The translations under genes and the position numbers were made by a program. This document shows positions 33,407 through 42,335 of a stretch of 64,000 nt of DNA, in pieces. Positions within the stretch are counted from its first letter, which is position 1; each line of letters starts with the position of its first letter. The DNA is from JAGQYP01 sp041392305 (GTDB taxonomy: Bacteria > Bacteroidota > Bacteroidia > Flavobacteriales_D > Crocinitomicaceae). The stretch lies in NCBI GenBank assembly GCA_041392305.1, contig JAWKMJ010000002.1:62001-126000 (forward strand), in the 5' to 3' direction. The notes beneath the pieces are model-generated. The model was not told the origin of the DNA, did not search any database, and saw only the letters and a program-made list of their open reading frames with translations.

Positions 33407-35446
33407 TTAATTTAAAAATGCATAATTTTTCGCATAGAACATCATTTGCTCTATGAATCCTTGTTCATAATTGATTCTGATATCGATGATTTCACCATTT
33501 TCTTCCACTGCTTCTAAAACGGGATTTACAAAACCGTTGTAGGGTGCAATGTTCAATGGTGCAGATCTATCCAAAACTTCTTTGTGAATCGCCTGATCTA
33601 CTTTTACTCCATACGTTTCAACCAAGTTTTTTCCTGCTTCAAAATCTCCTTCTGATTTGATTCTTTGAATTTCCTTCAATAATTCTCCAAAAAGGACTTG
33701 CAATTTTTCGTAATCATTGATTTCAAAGTAAGTCTTGCCATCTTTTTGAACTTTGGAAATAACATTATCTGCAGCTCCTTTTTCAAACACCCAACCAGCG
33801 ACCAATTGGCGGTTTCTCATGTGATCTTCTTCTACTTCATCACCGATTTCCAATCTTCTTAACTGCAACATCAATCCGTTTCGGATATAAGAATCGTATT
33901 CTGCTTTTCCAACTTCTAAAGATTCCATCAAACCTAATTCCACCATTTTTGGATTCATCAAATAATAAAGTGCCACCAAATCCGCTCTAGCTTCTTCCAA
34001 TGTAGATGAATAGTTCTTCAAAGTTTCATGTGGAGGCAAAATACCTAGGTTTAATTTTCCAGATGCATGTCCTACCACTTCATGCAAAGCAGTATGCAGT
34101 TTAGAGCCAATTTTCCCATATTTCTTAGCTCTTTCAATTTCTTCCTCATCATGAGCAAATTCTGTCAGCATTCCCTCTCCAGAAGCTTCGTTATAGGCTT
34201 CTACGATGTTTCCAAGTGATACTGATTTTGAACCGTGCTCTGTTCTGATCCAGTTCGCATTTGGCAAATTCACTCCAATAGGGGTAGAAGGACTCGCATC
34301 TCCAGCTTCACCGGCAACCGTAACCACTTTGTAAGTTACTCCTGTTACTTTTTCCTTCTTGTGCTCATCCATGATCGAAGAATTGTCTTCAAACCACTGC
34401 ACATTGTCCTGAAGCACCTTCATTCTTTCTGATGCTTCAAAATCTTTAATTTGAACTACAGTTTCATAAGCACCTCTCATTCCTTTTGCATCGCCATACA
34501 CCTCAATAAAAGAGTTGATGTAATCAATATCTCCTTCTGTGGCTCCAGCCCAAGCAATATTGTATTGATCCCATACTTTTAAATCTCCTGTTTTGTAGTA
34601 TTCAATCAACAGTTTTAAAGCTTCTGCTTGTTGGTCATTTTCAGCAACCGTAACAGCTTTTTCCAACCAGAAAATAATTTTGTCAATGGCTTCACCATAT
34701 AATCCGCCCGACTTCCAAACGTCTTCGTAAACATTTCCGCCATCATCAATTTTCATGGTAGAGTTTAATCCGTAAGAAATGGGTCTTGGATCCTTTTTAT
34801 CAACGATTCGATTGTAGTATTCTTCCACCATTTGCTGTGTGACTCCCGGAGCATAAAAGTTATTGGCTGATGCCGCAATTAAATCTACTCCAGAGGCTTT
34901 GTTTACACGCTTCATATCCTGATCATTGAAAATAACTTCCAATGCTTCTGCGGATAATTGCGCACCTGATTCAGCTAAAAGTCCTTCCAAATAAGCTTTA
35001 TCAAATTCAGGTTTGAACTTTACCGTTGAGTAATGATGGTGAATTCCATTGGAAAAGAAAACTCTTTTTGCATAGGTGTCAAATTTTGCCCAGTCGTCTC
35101 CTTCTTTTTTTACTTTATCACTCTGATAAATGGCTTCAATCGCTTTTCTGATCTCTAAATTATGTCTGTAATTCTGATCCCAGATAATGTCTCTTCCCGA
35201 CATACCTGCCTGAACCAAATAATAAACCAGTTTCTTCTGATTAAGGCTCAACTTATCAAACCCATTGATCTTGTATCTTAAAACTTGTATGTCAGCAAAT
35301 CGGTCTAACTTATACCAATTGTCTTGGTTAGATGTGCTTGTTTCTTTATTTTCTTTTGTATTTTTTTCATCGGTTTTTTCTTCTCCTTCTCCGCATGATG
35401 CCAAGAAAAGACCTGCTAATGATAGTGTAATGAACTTTTTCTTCAT
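33407..35446 (-). CDS. M49 family (dipeptidyl-peptidase III-like) lipoprotein peptidase
   Basis: 679 residues. Lipobox LASC followed by GEGEEKTDEKN, a charged spacer to ~42, then the M49 fold. Zinc motif HEVVGH at 455-460 (consensus HExxGH), with Glu456 as catalytic base and the second zinc motif EEARAD at 484-489. It would release dipeptides from peptide N-termini in the periplasm or at the cell surface, unlike the cytosolic eukaryotic enzyme. Bacteroidota members of this family are sometimes mislabelled dihydrofolate reductase; nothing here supports that. It is the first gene of a probable transcript continuing into the lipocalin-like genes. Confidence 0.9.
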   Translation of the reverse strand: MKKKFITLSLAGLFLASCGEGEEKTDEKNTKENKETSTSNQDNWYKLDRFADIQVLRYKINGFDKLSLNQKKLVYYLVQAGMSGRDIIWDQNYRHNLEIRKAIEAIYQSDKVKKEGDDWAKFDTYAKRVFFSNGIHHHYSTVKFKPEFDKAYLEGLLAESGAQLSAEALEVIFNDQDMKRVNKASGVDLIAASANNFYAPGVTQQMVEEYYNRIVDKKDPRPISYGLNSTMKIDDGGNVYEDVWKSGGLYGEAIDKIIFWLEKAVTVAENDQQAEALKLLIEYYKTGDLKVWDQYNIAWAGATEGDIDYINSFIEVYGDAKGMRGAYETVVQIKDFEASERMKVLQDNVQWFEDNSSIMDEHKKEKVTGVTYKVVTVAGEAGDASPSTPIGVNLPNANWIRTEHGSKSVSLGNIVEAYNEASGEGMLTEFAHDEEEIERAKKYGKIGSKLHTALHEVVGHASGKLNLGILPPHETLKNYSSTLEEARADLVALYYLMNPKMVELGLMESLEVGKAEYDSYIRNGLMLQLRRLEIGDEVEEDHMRNRQLVAGWVFEKGAADNVISKVQKDGKTYFEINDYEKLQVLFGELLKEIQRIKSEGDFEAGKNLVETYGVKVDQAIHKEVLDRSAPLNIAPYNGFVNPVLEAVEENGEIIDIRINYEQGFIEQMMFYAKNYAFLN

Positions 35447-35707
35447 GATTTTGTTTTTATCGCGTAACGAATATAAGGAATTTGACCTGAAACTTCTAAA
35501 AATTATGATGATGAGGTAGTCACAAATAATGGAGGATTGTAGTTAGTTCAAAGGTAGAGGTAACTCCAAATAAAACAACGAGTTATATTGTGAATGGATG
35601 GGAAAAAGAAAAAGTAAATTTTAATTCAAAGTAGCAAAAAAGGACTAATGGTGTTTACTTTTTGACAAGTCAAGAAACTAAATTTCGTTAATTAACTTAT
35701 CAATGAA

Positions 35708-36373
35708 CTAAACCAAATCCTGATCCACATAAACCTTATCATGGTTAATGTTTTCCAGAACTTTCTCAATTACCAATTTCTGGTTTTCTTTGGAAAGACT
35801 TTTTAATGGAAATTTCAATTGGAGGTCGGTCATGTATTCAAAATAGATCTGGTCAAAGTCCTTTTCCATTTTGCGTAAACCGTGAAAATAATACCCACTT
35901 AACTGGCGATCTAGTAAAATCAAGGCTTTTTTATTTACGGCAACAGCATATAGATTTTTAGATCTTACCCAGAGGATGTAAAAGATGTTCTCCAATCCAA
36001 AAAGAAGAAGAGCCAAACCTAAATTTCTGGTCAACTCCGCATTTTGTGCGAAAAAGTATCCGAATGCAATTGCAAATAAGGCTTCCAACCAGTTGGAAAC
36101 ACTTTTACTGGTGTACCAGCTTTTTTCTACAGGAACTTTAATGATGAAGGAATCTATCTTCCAAAAGGCTCTTATCACGGACCATTTTTGATAGATTCGG
36201 AATAAGTTGATCAATAGAATGAAAGCAAATACACCGGTATAAATTTGAGTTTGAAACGGAATGTGAGCGGCATTTTTTTCTGGCCAAAATTCCAGTTCAT
36301 GTTTGATTGCAAAGGCTAAAAAAGCTGCAGGAATCAGTACGATTACTGATAAAAAATTAACGAATTTGTTCAT
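35708..36373 (-). CDS. Membrane protein of unknown function
   Basis: 221 residues with about four transmembrane helices (about 5-22, 45-62, 95-112 and 117-133) and a soluble C-terminal third. WPEKNAAHIPFQTQIYTGVFAF and WYTSKSVSNWLEALFAIAFGYFFAQNAELTRNLGLALLL mark the membrane part. No family is recognised. The ATG directly follows the DUF349 stop (TAAATG), so it belongs to the pfkB-DUF349 operon. Confidence 0.75.
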   Translation of the reverse strand: MNKFVNFLSVIVLIPAAFLAFAIKHELEFWPEKNAAHIPFQTQIYTGVFAFILLINLFRIYQKWSVIRAFWKIDSFIIKVPVEKSWYTSKSVSNWLEALFAIAFGYFFAQNAELTRNLGLALLLFGLENIFYILWVRSKNLYAVAVNKKALILLDRQLSGYYFHGLRKMEKDFDQIYFEYMTDLQLKFPLKSLSKENQKLVIEKVLENINHDKVYVDQDLV

Positions 36374-38089
36374 TTAAGGTCTTGGAATTTGTTTCAAAGT
36401 GGCCTTTAATTTTTCCACTTCATTTTTAGCCTTTTCGATCTTCTTTTTTACTTCAATGACCATGGGATTCTTTTCACTTCCTTTTCCGAAGAAGCCCAAA
36501 TTGTTTTCCAACTGAATAATTTCATCATTGAATTTCGTGATCTGTTTTCTGATTCGATCTCTTTCCTTGAACAAAAGATCTTCAGCATTTTGGCTGTTCA
36601 TGATGGTCTCGATTTTGGATTTCAACAAAAGATCTTCTTTCTCTTGTTTGTCCATATCCAAGGCATCGTATTGGGCGTCTATCGCTTCTTTGTAAGCTTT
36701 GTATATTCTGTCTTTTTCTTTGAATGGCACATTTCCCAATGCATTGAATTCAGCTGATAATTCTTTGAGCTGGCCAATAATTTCTTTCGGTTCCCCAGAA
36801 GGCTTGAATGCTTTGATTTTCTCTATTAAAGCTTCCTTTTTCTTCAGGTTTTCAATATTCTGTTCGTCTTGTTTTTCAAAATGTTTTTGACGTGCATCAA
36901 AGAAATCATCACAGTGACTTCTAAAAATCTTCCAAAGCTTTTGCTCCCATCTTGGTCCAGCATTTCCTAAACTTTTCCATTGATTTTGGAGTTTTTTAAT
37001 TTGCTCGGAAGCTTTCTTCCATTCCTGTGAGGTTTTAAGTTCATGAACCTTTTGAATAATGGCTTCCTTGGCTTCCTTCACCTTTACAAAATCTTGATTT
37101 CGATCCTTGTAATAGGCTCTTTTCTTGTCAAAAAATCCATCGCAGATTTCTCTAAATTCCTTCCAAAGCTTTTCGTTTTCTTCTCTAGGTCCAAACCCAA
37201 TGCTCTTCCATTCTTTTTGAATGTCCATCACTTTCTGAGTTTGCTTCTCCCAATGTTTGTGGGTTTCTGGGTCTCTACTTAAAACTTCTTTTAACCTTCC
37301 GATCAGTTCTGCCTTTTTCTCAAGGTTTTGCGCAGACTCTTCTCTTCTGCTTTCATAAAAATCCTTGATCTTATTGTAAAGTTCTTTTACTGTATTCCAA
37401 TATTCGCTTTTGATTGACTCCCAGTCTTCTTGTCTGGTAGGACCAATATTTTCCCACTCATTTTGCAAGAAACGGAGTTCGCCTTCAATCACTTTCACGC
37501 TCGTTTCATTCAAGAGGTTTTTCATTGATTCAATCACTTCCTCTTTACGTTGCAAGTTTCTCTTAAGATCGTTTTCCTGAAGTGCTTTGTAAATATTGAT
37601 GTTGTAGTAAAAATCCTCGACTAGCTGGCTATATTCTTGCTGAATATCGTGATGTACTTTTTTGGAGACACTTCCTATCTCACTCCATTTGTCTCTTACT
37701 TCTTTGATTCTGGAGAAAGCCTTCCCAATATTCTCTTCATTTTGAACCAGATCTCTCAATTCTTTGATCAGGTCTTTCTTGATGGCCAAATTTTTAGCTT
37801 CTTCTTCATCTCTTGCCTTGAAAAACTCTGCTCTTTTGGTCTTAAAAGCTTCCGCTAGTTGCTTGAATTTCTCTAGTTCCTCTTTTTTGGAGGAGTCTTC
37901 CTGAGTTTCAGCTGCAATTTGTTCTTCCGATTTTTCTTCCTCCTCTTCTGATTCTTCAGATGATTTGTCTTCGTCATTTACAATATCATAGAATTTCTGA
38001 GTCAGGTCTGAAAACTCCTGATTCAGCTCCATTGTAAAATCCAAATCCTTTAATTCTTCAAGTCGGCTTAAAATTGCATTTTTGTCCAT
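36374..38089 (-). CDS. DUF349 repeat protein
   Basis: 571 residues with an acidic low-complexity N-terminal region (40-75, runs of Glu/Ser) followed by about five DUF349 units. The repeated core is W..IG..(P/R)...E.LW..FR..CD.FF..(K/R), seen near 150-165, 215-225, 290-330, 365-400 and 440-465. The predicted structure is almost entirely helical and cytosolic. The function is unproven; the protein is widespread in Bacteroidota. It lies 24 bases after pfkB and immediately before the membrane-protein gene. Confidence 0.88.
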   Translation of the reverse strand: MDKNAILSRLEELKDLDFTMELNQEFSDLTQKFYDIVNDEDKSSEESEEEEEKSEEQIAAETQEDSSKKEELEKFKQLAEAFKTKRAEFFKARDEEEAKNLAIKKDLIKELRDLVQNEENIGKAFSRIKEVRDKWSEIGSVSKKVHHDIQQEYSQLVEDFYYNINIYKALQENDLKRNLQRKEEVIESMKNLLNETSVKVIEGELRFLQNEWENIGPTRQEDWESIKSEYWNTVKELYNKIKDFYESRREESAQNLEKKAELIGRLKEVLSRDPETHKHWEKQTQKVMDIQKEWKSIGFGPREENEKLWKEFREICDGFFDKKRAYYKDRNQDFVKVKEAKEAIIQKVHELKTSQEWKKASEQIKKLQNQWKSLGNAGPRWEQKLWKIFRSHCDDFFDARQKHFEKQDEQNIENLKKKEALIEKIKAFKPSGEPKEIIGQLKELSAEFNALGNVPFKEKDRIYKAYKEAIDAQYDALDMDKQEKEDLLLKSKIETIMNSQNAEDLLFKERDRIRKQITKFNDEIIQLENNLGFFGKGSEKNPMVIEVKKKIEKAKNEVEKLKATLKQIPRP

Positions 38090-38113
38090 CGTTCTTAGGT
38101 TTCCGAGGAAAAA

Positions 38114-39028
38114 TCAGATATCAAAATAAGTTAATTCTTTGAACTGATTCATTCTCGCAGTTATATCTTGTTGAGTCAGATTTTCTAATCTTTCTGTCCC
38201 AAATTTTTCTACGCAAAAAGAAGCCATTGCCGATCCAGCAACTACCGCTTTCTTCATTTCTTTAAAGTTGACTTCTCCTGACTGAGCTAAATATCCCATG
38301 AATCCTCCAGCAAAAGTATCTCCAGCTCCAGTTGGATCAAAAACTTCTTCCAAAGGCAAGGCAGCAATATGGAAAATCTGATGTTCCCCAAACAATAAGG
38401 CTCCATGTTCTCCTTTTTTAATGATCAAATATTTTGGACCCATATCCATGATCACTTTTGCTGCTTTTACCAAAGAGTATTCTCCTGAAAGCTGTCTCGC
38501 TTCCTCATCATTGATAATTAAAACGTCAACCAATCTCAAAGTTTCTTTTAAGTCATTCAGAGCAATGTCCATCCAGAAATTCATGGTGTCCATGGCAATC
38601 AATTTGGGTCTGTTTTTTAAACGCTCAATAACTGTTCTCTGAACTGATGGAGTTAAATTCCCCAACATTAAAAATTCACAGTCCTGGTACGAGGCTGGAA
38701 CAATGGGATCAAAGGTTTCCAGTACATTTAATTCGGTTACCAAAGTATCTCTTGAGTTTAGATCGTTGTGGTATTTTCCAGACCAAAAGAATGATTTTTC
38801 TCCTTGTTTCACTTGCAATCCTTCAAGATCAACACCTCTGTCTGCTAAATCCGACATGGTTGTTTTTGGAAAGTCCTCCCCAACAACAGAAATGATTTTC
38901 TGATTCTTCGTAAAGTAAGATGCCGAGTAGGCTATATAGGTTCCTGCTCCTCCTACAATCTTGTCTGTTTTTCCAAACGGTGTTTCGATAGCGTCAAATG
39001 CCACACTACCAACTGTTACTAAACTCAT
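38114..39028 (-). CDS. PfkB-family carbohydrate/nucleoside kinase
   Basis: 304-residue ribokinase-like kinase. It has the N-terminal GG motif (VGGAGTYIAYSASYF) and C-terminal signature DPTGAGDTFAGGFMGYL with the catalytic Asp in GAGD. VLIINDEEARQLSGE is the family's central motif. It is the first gene of an operon with DUF349 and a membrane protein. The substrate cannot be read from the sequence; sugar, adenosine or another nucleoside are all possible. A -7 box (39066-39059) lies 31 bases upstream. Confidence 0.88.
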   Translation of the reverse strand: MSLVTVGSVAFDAIETPFGKTDKIVGGAGTYIAYSASYFTKNQKIISVVGEDFPKTTMSDLADRGVDLEGLQVKQGEKSFFWSGKYHNDLNSRDTLVTELNVLETFDPIVPASYQDCEFLMLGNLTPSVQRTVIERLKNRPKLIAMDTMNFWMDIALNDLKETLRLVDVLIINDEEARQLSGEYSLVKAAKVIMDMGPKYLIIKKGEHGALLFGEHQIFHIAALPLEEVFDPTGAGDTFAGGFMGYLAQSGEVNFKEMKKAVVAGSAMASFCVEKFGTERLENLTQQDITARMNQFKELTYFDI

Positions 39029-39058
39029 ATTTTGTATGCTAATTCGTTACTAAAAGCA

Positions 39059-39066
39059 CAAATATA
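39059..39066 (-). promoter_or_regulatory. -7 box of the pfkB operon
   Basis: Minus-strand TATATTTG matches TAnnTTTG, 31 bases before the pfkB ATG; no clear -33 TTG at normal spacing. Confidence 0.4.
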
Positions 39067-39119
39067 TTGATATTCCCTATTCTTACGTTAATTATTCGTT
39101 ATCATTTGGACTAAAGAGT

Positions 39120-39127
39120 TATTTTTG
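39120..39127 (+). promoter_or_regulatory. -7 box of the 39146 lipoprotein gene
   Basis: TATTTTTG matches TAnnTTTG. It overlaps the TTG at 39125 that could otherwise be read as a start, so the true start is the ATG at 39146. Confidence 0.45.
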
Positions 39128-39145
39128 ATCCGAAAAATAAAAAAC

Positions 39146-39853
39146 ATGTCAAAGCTGTTCGTTTATTCAATTTTTCTTTTCGTTATTTCAGGTTGCTCGC
39201 AAGATTCGAACAAGTCAGGTGAAGACTTTGAAAGTAAGGGGAAGCAGGAAGAAATACCTCCGATTTCAGACTATTTTTATCCGAAAGACACGACGGCATA
39301 TATTTATGTTTATCAAAACATCAAAAATCCTGATGATCAATATATTGAGCGCGTAATCTACAGAGAAATAGATGGTGTGGATCATTTTTTTATTTCTCGA
39401 TTCAATAGTAAAATGGAACCGAGATCAATGTTATCTTATTGGATTATTACCGGCAACATCGAATTAATGAAAGCCAATATGATGGTTGGAAAAGTAAGTT
39501 ATGAATGCAAGATCAAAAATGGGCGGGCATTTCCTAATGAAAGGGGATTGGTTGCCAATACGACTTACGATTTCCCGTTGAATGATTCTTTGATTCAGGT
39601 AATCGAAATCAACAGAAAATTTAAAGGTTTGGAAACGATCGATGCAAATGGGACTAAAGCTGAATGTATGGTTTATTTGGATTCTATCAGACTAACAAAT
39701 GTGGATGTGAAAAACCAGAAGGAAAGTTTGATGTCTGGGTACATGGAAACCTATTTTGAAAAAGGAATTGGGAAAGTGCTGGAGAAAAATCAAAGAATGG
39801 GTTACCGCCTGATTTTGAGAACTACAGCAGATCAGTTTGCAAAGCTTCAATAA
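39146..39853 (+). CDS. Lipoprotein of unknown function
   Basis: 235 residues from the ATG at 39146. The lipoprotein signal MSKLFVYSIFLFVISGC is followed by a Ser/Asp/Lys-rich spacer and a beta-rich domain (TTAYIYVYQNIKNPDDQYIERVIYREIDGVDHFFISRF, ... VIEINRKFKGLETIDANGTKAECMVYLDSIRL ... YFEKGIGKVLEKNQ). The last block resembles the ends of proteins that measure a conversion of surface components, but no named family is recognised. It overlaps the convergent dxr gene by 32 bases at its 3' end. Confidence 0.75.
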   Translation: MSKLFVYSIFLFVISGCSQDSNKSGEDFESKGKQEEIPPISDYFYPKDTTAYIYVYQNIKNPDDQYIERVIYREIDGVDHFFISRFNSKMEPRSMLSYWIITGNIELMKANMMVGKVSYECKIKNGRAFPNERGLVANTTYDFPLNDSLIQVIEINRKFKGLETIDANGTKAECMVYLDSIRLTNVDVKNQKESLMSGYMETYFEKGIGKVLEKNQRMGYRLILRTTADQFAKLQ

Positions 39854-41042
39854 TTTCCTCGGCTTTTTTTCGGGCATTCGCATCAGATTGAATCAAATCC
39901 TTTAGATCGTTGATCTTTTGAGTTGAACTTGTTTCAATGACACGTTTATTTACCTGAAAGATTTCATTAAATTGAATGCGATGATCCAAAAAGGCCTTCA
40001 CTGCTACCTCGTTTGATGCATTCAAAATACAGGGATGGGTGCCTCCAGATTTTAAAACCGCCATCGCCAAAGCTAAATTGGGGTATAGATCAGGATTCAC
40101 TTTTTCGAAGGTAAGCCTCCCCAATATTCCGAAATCCAAACGGTTCATCTCAGATTCTTTTCTTTCCGGAAAGAGTAAAGCATATTGAATTGGGCCTCTC
40201 ATGTCTGGGTGACTCATTTGAGATTTGATGGTACCATCGACAAATTGAACCATACTGTGGATGATGGATTCAGGATGGATGATTACTTCAATTTTTTCTG
40301 CCGAAACTCCAAATAACCATTGGGCTTCAATCATTTCAAATCCTTTGTTTATTAGCGTTGCGGAGTCAACGGAAATTTTAGATCCCATATTCCAATTAGG
40401 ATGCGTAGTGGCATCTTCTGGTTTTACGAATTCAAGATCTTTTGGAGCTAAACCTTTGAAAGGGCCTCCACTGGCGGTAAGTAAGATTTTTTCTACAGGA
40501 TTATCCATTTCTCCAGTCAGACACTGGAAAATCGCCGAGTGTTCCGAATCGATTGGAATGATGGTAGCTCTGGAATTTTTTAGTTTTTCCTGAATAAGAG
40601 GGCCGGCTACCACTAAACTCTCTTTGTTGGCCAAAGCGATTCTTTTATTTGCATCGATTGAAGCAAGAGTAGGTTCCAGACCCGCAAAACCTAAGATTGC
40701 ATTCAATACAATTTCAACTTCTTGGGCGGCTACAATTTGATTCAGTGCTTCTTTTCCGCAATATACTTTGATATCATCCTCCCAAAGAGCATTCTTTACC
40801 TGCTCGTAATGCTGCTCTGCCCCAATTATAACAGTGTTCGGCTTGAATATTTTAGCTTGCTCAATCAGTAATTCAGCATTTTGAAAACTAGACAAAGCAT
40901 AGACCTCAAATTCATCAACATGTGATTGGATCACCTCCATGGCTTGCTTTCCAACTGATCCTGTAGATCCTAGTATAATCACACTTTTTTTACTCAAAGG
41001 CCTTGTATTTTGGCGCGAAGCTAAAGAATTATCTTTTTTCAA
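39822..41042 (-). CDS. dxr: 1-deoxy-D-xylulose-5-phosphate reductoisomerase
   Basis: NADPH-dependent rearrangement to MEP, second step of the non-mevalonate isoprenoid pathway. It has 406 residues, slightly longer than usual because of a basic extension of about 20 residues before GSTGSVGKQ (26-34, the NADPH-binding motif). Other signatures are ALANKESLVVAGPL, SEHSAIFQCL, LTASGGPFKG, HPNWNMGSKISVDSATLINKGFEMIEA (metal and substrate) and HPESIIHSMVQFVDG. The ATG at 41042 is three bases from the first possible start of the divergent gene, and no later ATG is available. The usual neighbour rseP is not here. Confidence 0.95.
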   Translation of the reverse strand: MKKDNSLASRQNTRPLSKKSVIILGSTGSVGKQAMEVIQSHVDEFEVYALSSFQNAELLIEQAKIFKPNTVIIGAEQHYEQVKNALWEDDIKVYCGKEALNQIVAAQEVEIVLNAILGFAGLEPTLASIDANKRIALANKESLVVAGPLIQEKLKNSRATIIPIDSEHSAIFQCLTGEMDNPVEKILLTASGGPFKGLAPKDLEFVKPEDATTHPNWNMGSKISVDSATLINKGFEMIEAQWLFGVSAEKIEVIIHPESIIHSMVQFVDGTIKSQMSHPDMRGPIQYALLFPERKESEMNRLDFGILGRLTFEKVNPDLYPNLALAMAVLKSGGTHPCILNASNEVAVKAFLDHRIQFNEIFQVNKRVIETSSTQKINDLKDLIQSDANARKKAEEIIEALQTDLL

Positions 41043-41055
41043 TCAATGGAATCCT

Positions 41056-41063
41056 TACTTTTG
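41056..41063 (+). promoter_or_regulatory. -7 box before the SUFU-like gene
   Basis: TACTTTTG followed by GTGGCAAATG is the typical flavobacterial arrangement in which the box closely precedes the start codon, so the ATG at 41070 is preferred to 41046. Confidence 0.5.
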
Positions 41064-41069
41064 TGGCAA

Positions 41070-41684
41070 ATGAATCAGGTTTCAGATACAATTAGGTCAA
41101 CTATTTCTTTCCAATCGGAGTGGGAATCTGTTTTGATCCCCGAAAAACACATTATGGTGCATGCATTTGAAGGTTTGGAATGGGGAAACTCTACCTTGGT
41201 ATGTACAGAGGGTTTATCTAACATAAAAATGAAAGTTCCTGTGGGATTGGAAGAGAAAGCCCGTGTGGAACTCATGTTTTTATTTTCTTCGGACTTCGAC
41301 CATAAAAATTGGGAATTTAAGGGAATGAATGTGAAACTGGTGTTGGAAAAAATTGCAAGGTTAATCTTAGAGAAAGATTCCTGGATTGGGGCGGGGCATA
41401 CTTTTCCCAATGTTTCCAAGGACGCCACAATTTCGATTTATACCGAGATGGATCATTTTATGCTAATCGAACCTTTGGTTTTCAAGGAAGAGTTTGCAAA
41501 TATCAAAAATCAAGAAGAAGAGGTTACTTTTTTAGCAATCATTCCTCTCTATCAAAAAGAATTGGACTACAAGTTGAAAAATGGGGCATATAGTTTGATG
41601 AGAAGATTGAAGAAAAACGCAATAAACGAACTTTTCGAAATGAAACGACCAAGTGTCTTAAAACGCAAATTTTTTGGCTTGTGA
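41070..41684 (+). CDS. Probable suppressor-of-fused (SUFU) domain protein
   Basis: 204 residues from the ATG at 41070. The order IPEKHIMVHAFEGLEWGNSTLVCTEGLSNIKMKVP, EKARVELMFLFSSDFD, WIGAGHTFPN and FLAIIPLYQKELDYKLKNGAYSLMRRL resembles bacterial SUFU-domain proteins, where a T-L-V-T-x-G-x-S and an E-L step are conserved. Such proteins occur singly and also as immunity proteins of polymorphic toxins, but no toxin gene is adjacent here. The stop overlaps the GTG start of the next gene (GTGA), so the two are coupled. Confidence 0.6.
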   Translation: MNQVSDTIRSTISFQSEWESVLIPEKHIMVHAFEGLEWGNSTLVCTEGLSNIKMKVPVGLEEKARVELMFLFSSDFDHKNWEFKGMNVKLVLEKIARLILEKDSWIGAGHTFPNVSKDATISIYTEMDHFMLIEPLVFKEEFANIKNQEEEVTFLAIIPLYQKELDYKLKNGAYSLMRRLKKNAINELFEMKRPSVLKRKFFGL

Positions 41685-42334
41685 TTAAATTTTTCCTCTG
41701 GTTTATATTAGCTTTTAGCTTGCATTCTTGCTTCGACCTAATCGAAGAAGTCAACTTCAACGAAGATGGTTCAGGAACATTTTCGTATCAGATCAATTTG
41801 GGAAAATACAAGTTCACTCTGGACAATATTATGAGATTGGATTCCATTGGAAAATATAAGGTTCCTTCTATTGATGATATTCGTCGTGATCTTATTGAGT
41901 TACAATCCAAATTAAACAAAATAGAAGGGATATCTGGCGTCAAGTGTCATGGGGATTTTGATTATTTTCTCTTCAAAATTAATGGTAGTTTTCGCAATGT
42001 TGATGCGCTAAATAAGGTTTACACAGAAGTTTACAATTTTAAAAGGAAGGATAGGGTGCCACTTATCGAAGCGTATAAATATGACGGGAAAACTTATGTT
42101 AGAACTGAACGGGAAGCAAAATCGAATATCTTTTTGAAGAACGCTTTTTTAAATGAAAATCAATTTACCGAAGGCAAGATTATGATAGTTGCAAGGTTTG
42201 CGAGTGAAGTAGTGGAGGCTTCAAACCATAGAACAGTAATTTCGAAAAATAAAAAAGCCATATTAACAAAATGCTCAGCGGCTGATCTTATGAAGCAACC
42301 TTCAATCATCAATTGTGAGGCAAAAATCAAATGA
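41681..42334 (+). CDS. Lipoprotein of unknown function (GTG start)
   Basis: 217 residues starting with GTG, which overlaps the previous stop. The signal MIKFFLWFILAFSLHSC has a cysteine in a lipobox-like position (LHSC), followed by FDLIEEVNFNEDGSGTFSYQINLGKY. That is a membrane-tethered beta-rich start seen in several Bacteroidota proteins that I cannot name. Four bases of spacing lead to the next gene's ATG at 42336. It is likely part of a three-gene operon with the SUFU-like protein. Confidence 0.72.
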   Translation: MIKFFLWFILAFSLHSCFDLIEEVNFNEDGSGTFSYQINLGKYKFTLDNIMRLDSIGKYKVPSIDDIRRDLIELQSKLNKIEGISGVKCHGDFDYFLFKINGSFRNVDALNKVYTEVYNFKRKDRVPLIEAYKYDGKTYVRTEREAKSNIFLKNAFLNENQFTEGKIMIVARFASEVVEASNHRTVISKNKKAILTKCSAADLMKQPSIINCEAKIK

Positions 42335-42335
42335 A

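Noticed and set aside
33407..35446. Dihydrofolate reductase label for the M49 gene
   Set aside because: HEVVGH and EEARAD zinc motifs identify an M49 peptidase; no folate-reductase fold is visible.
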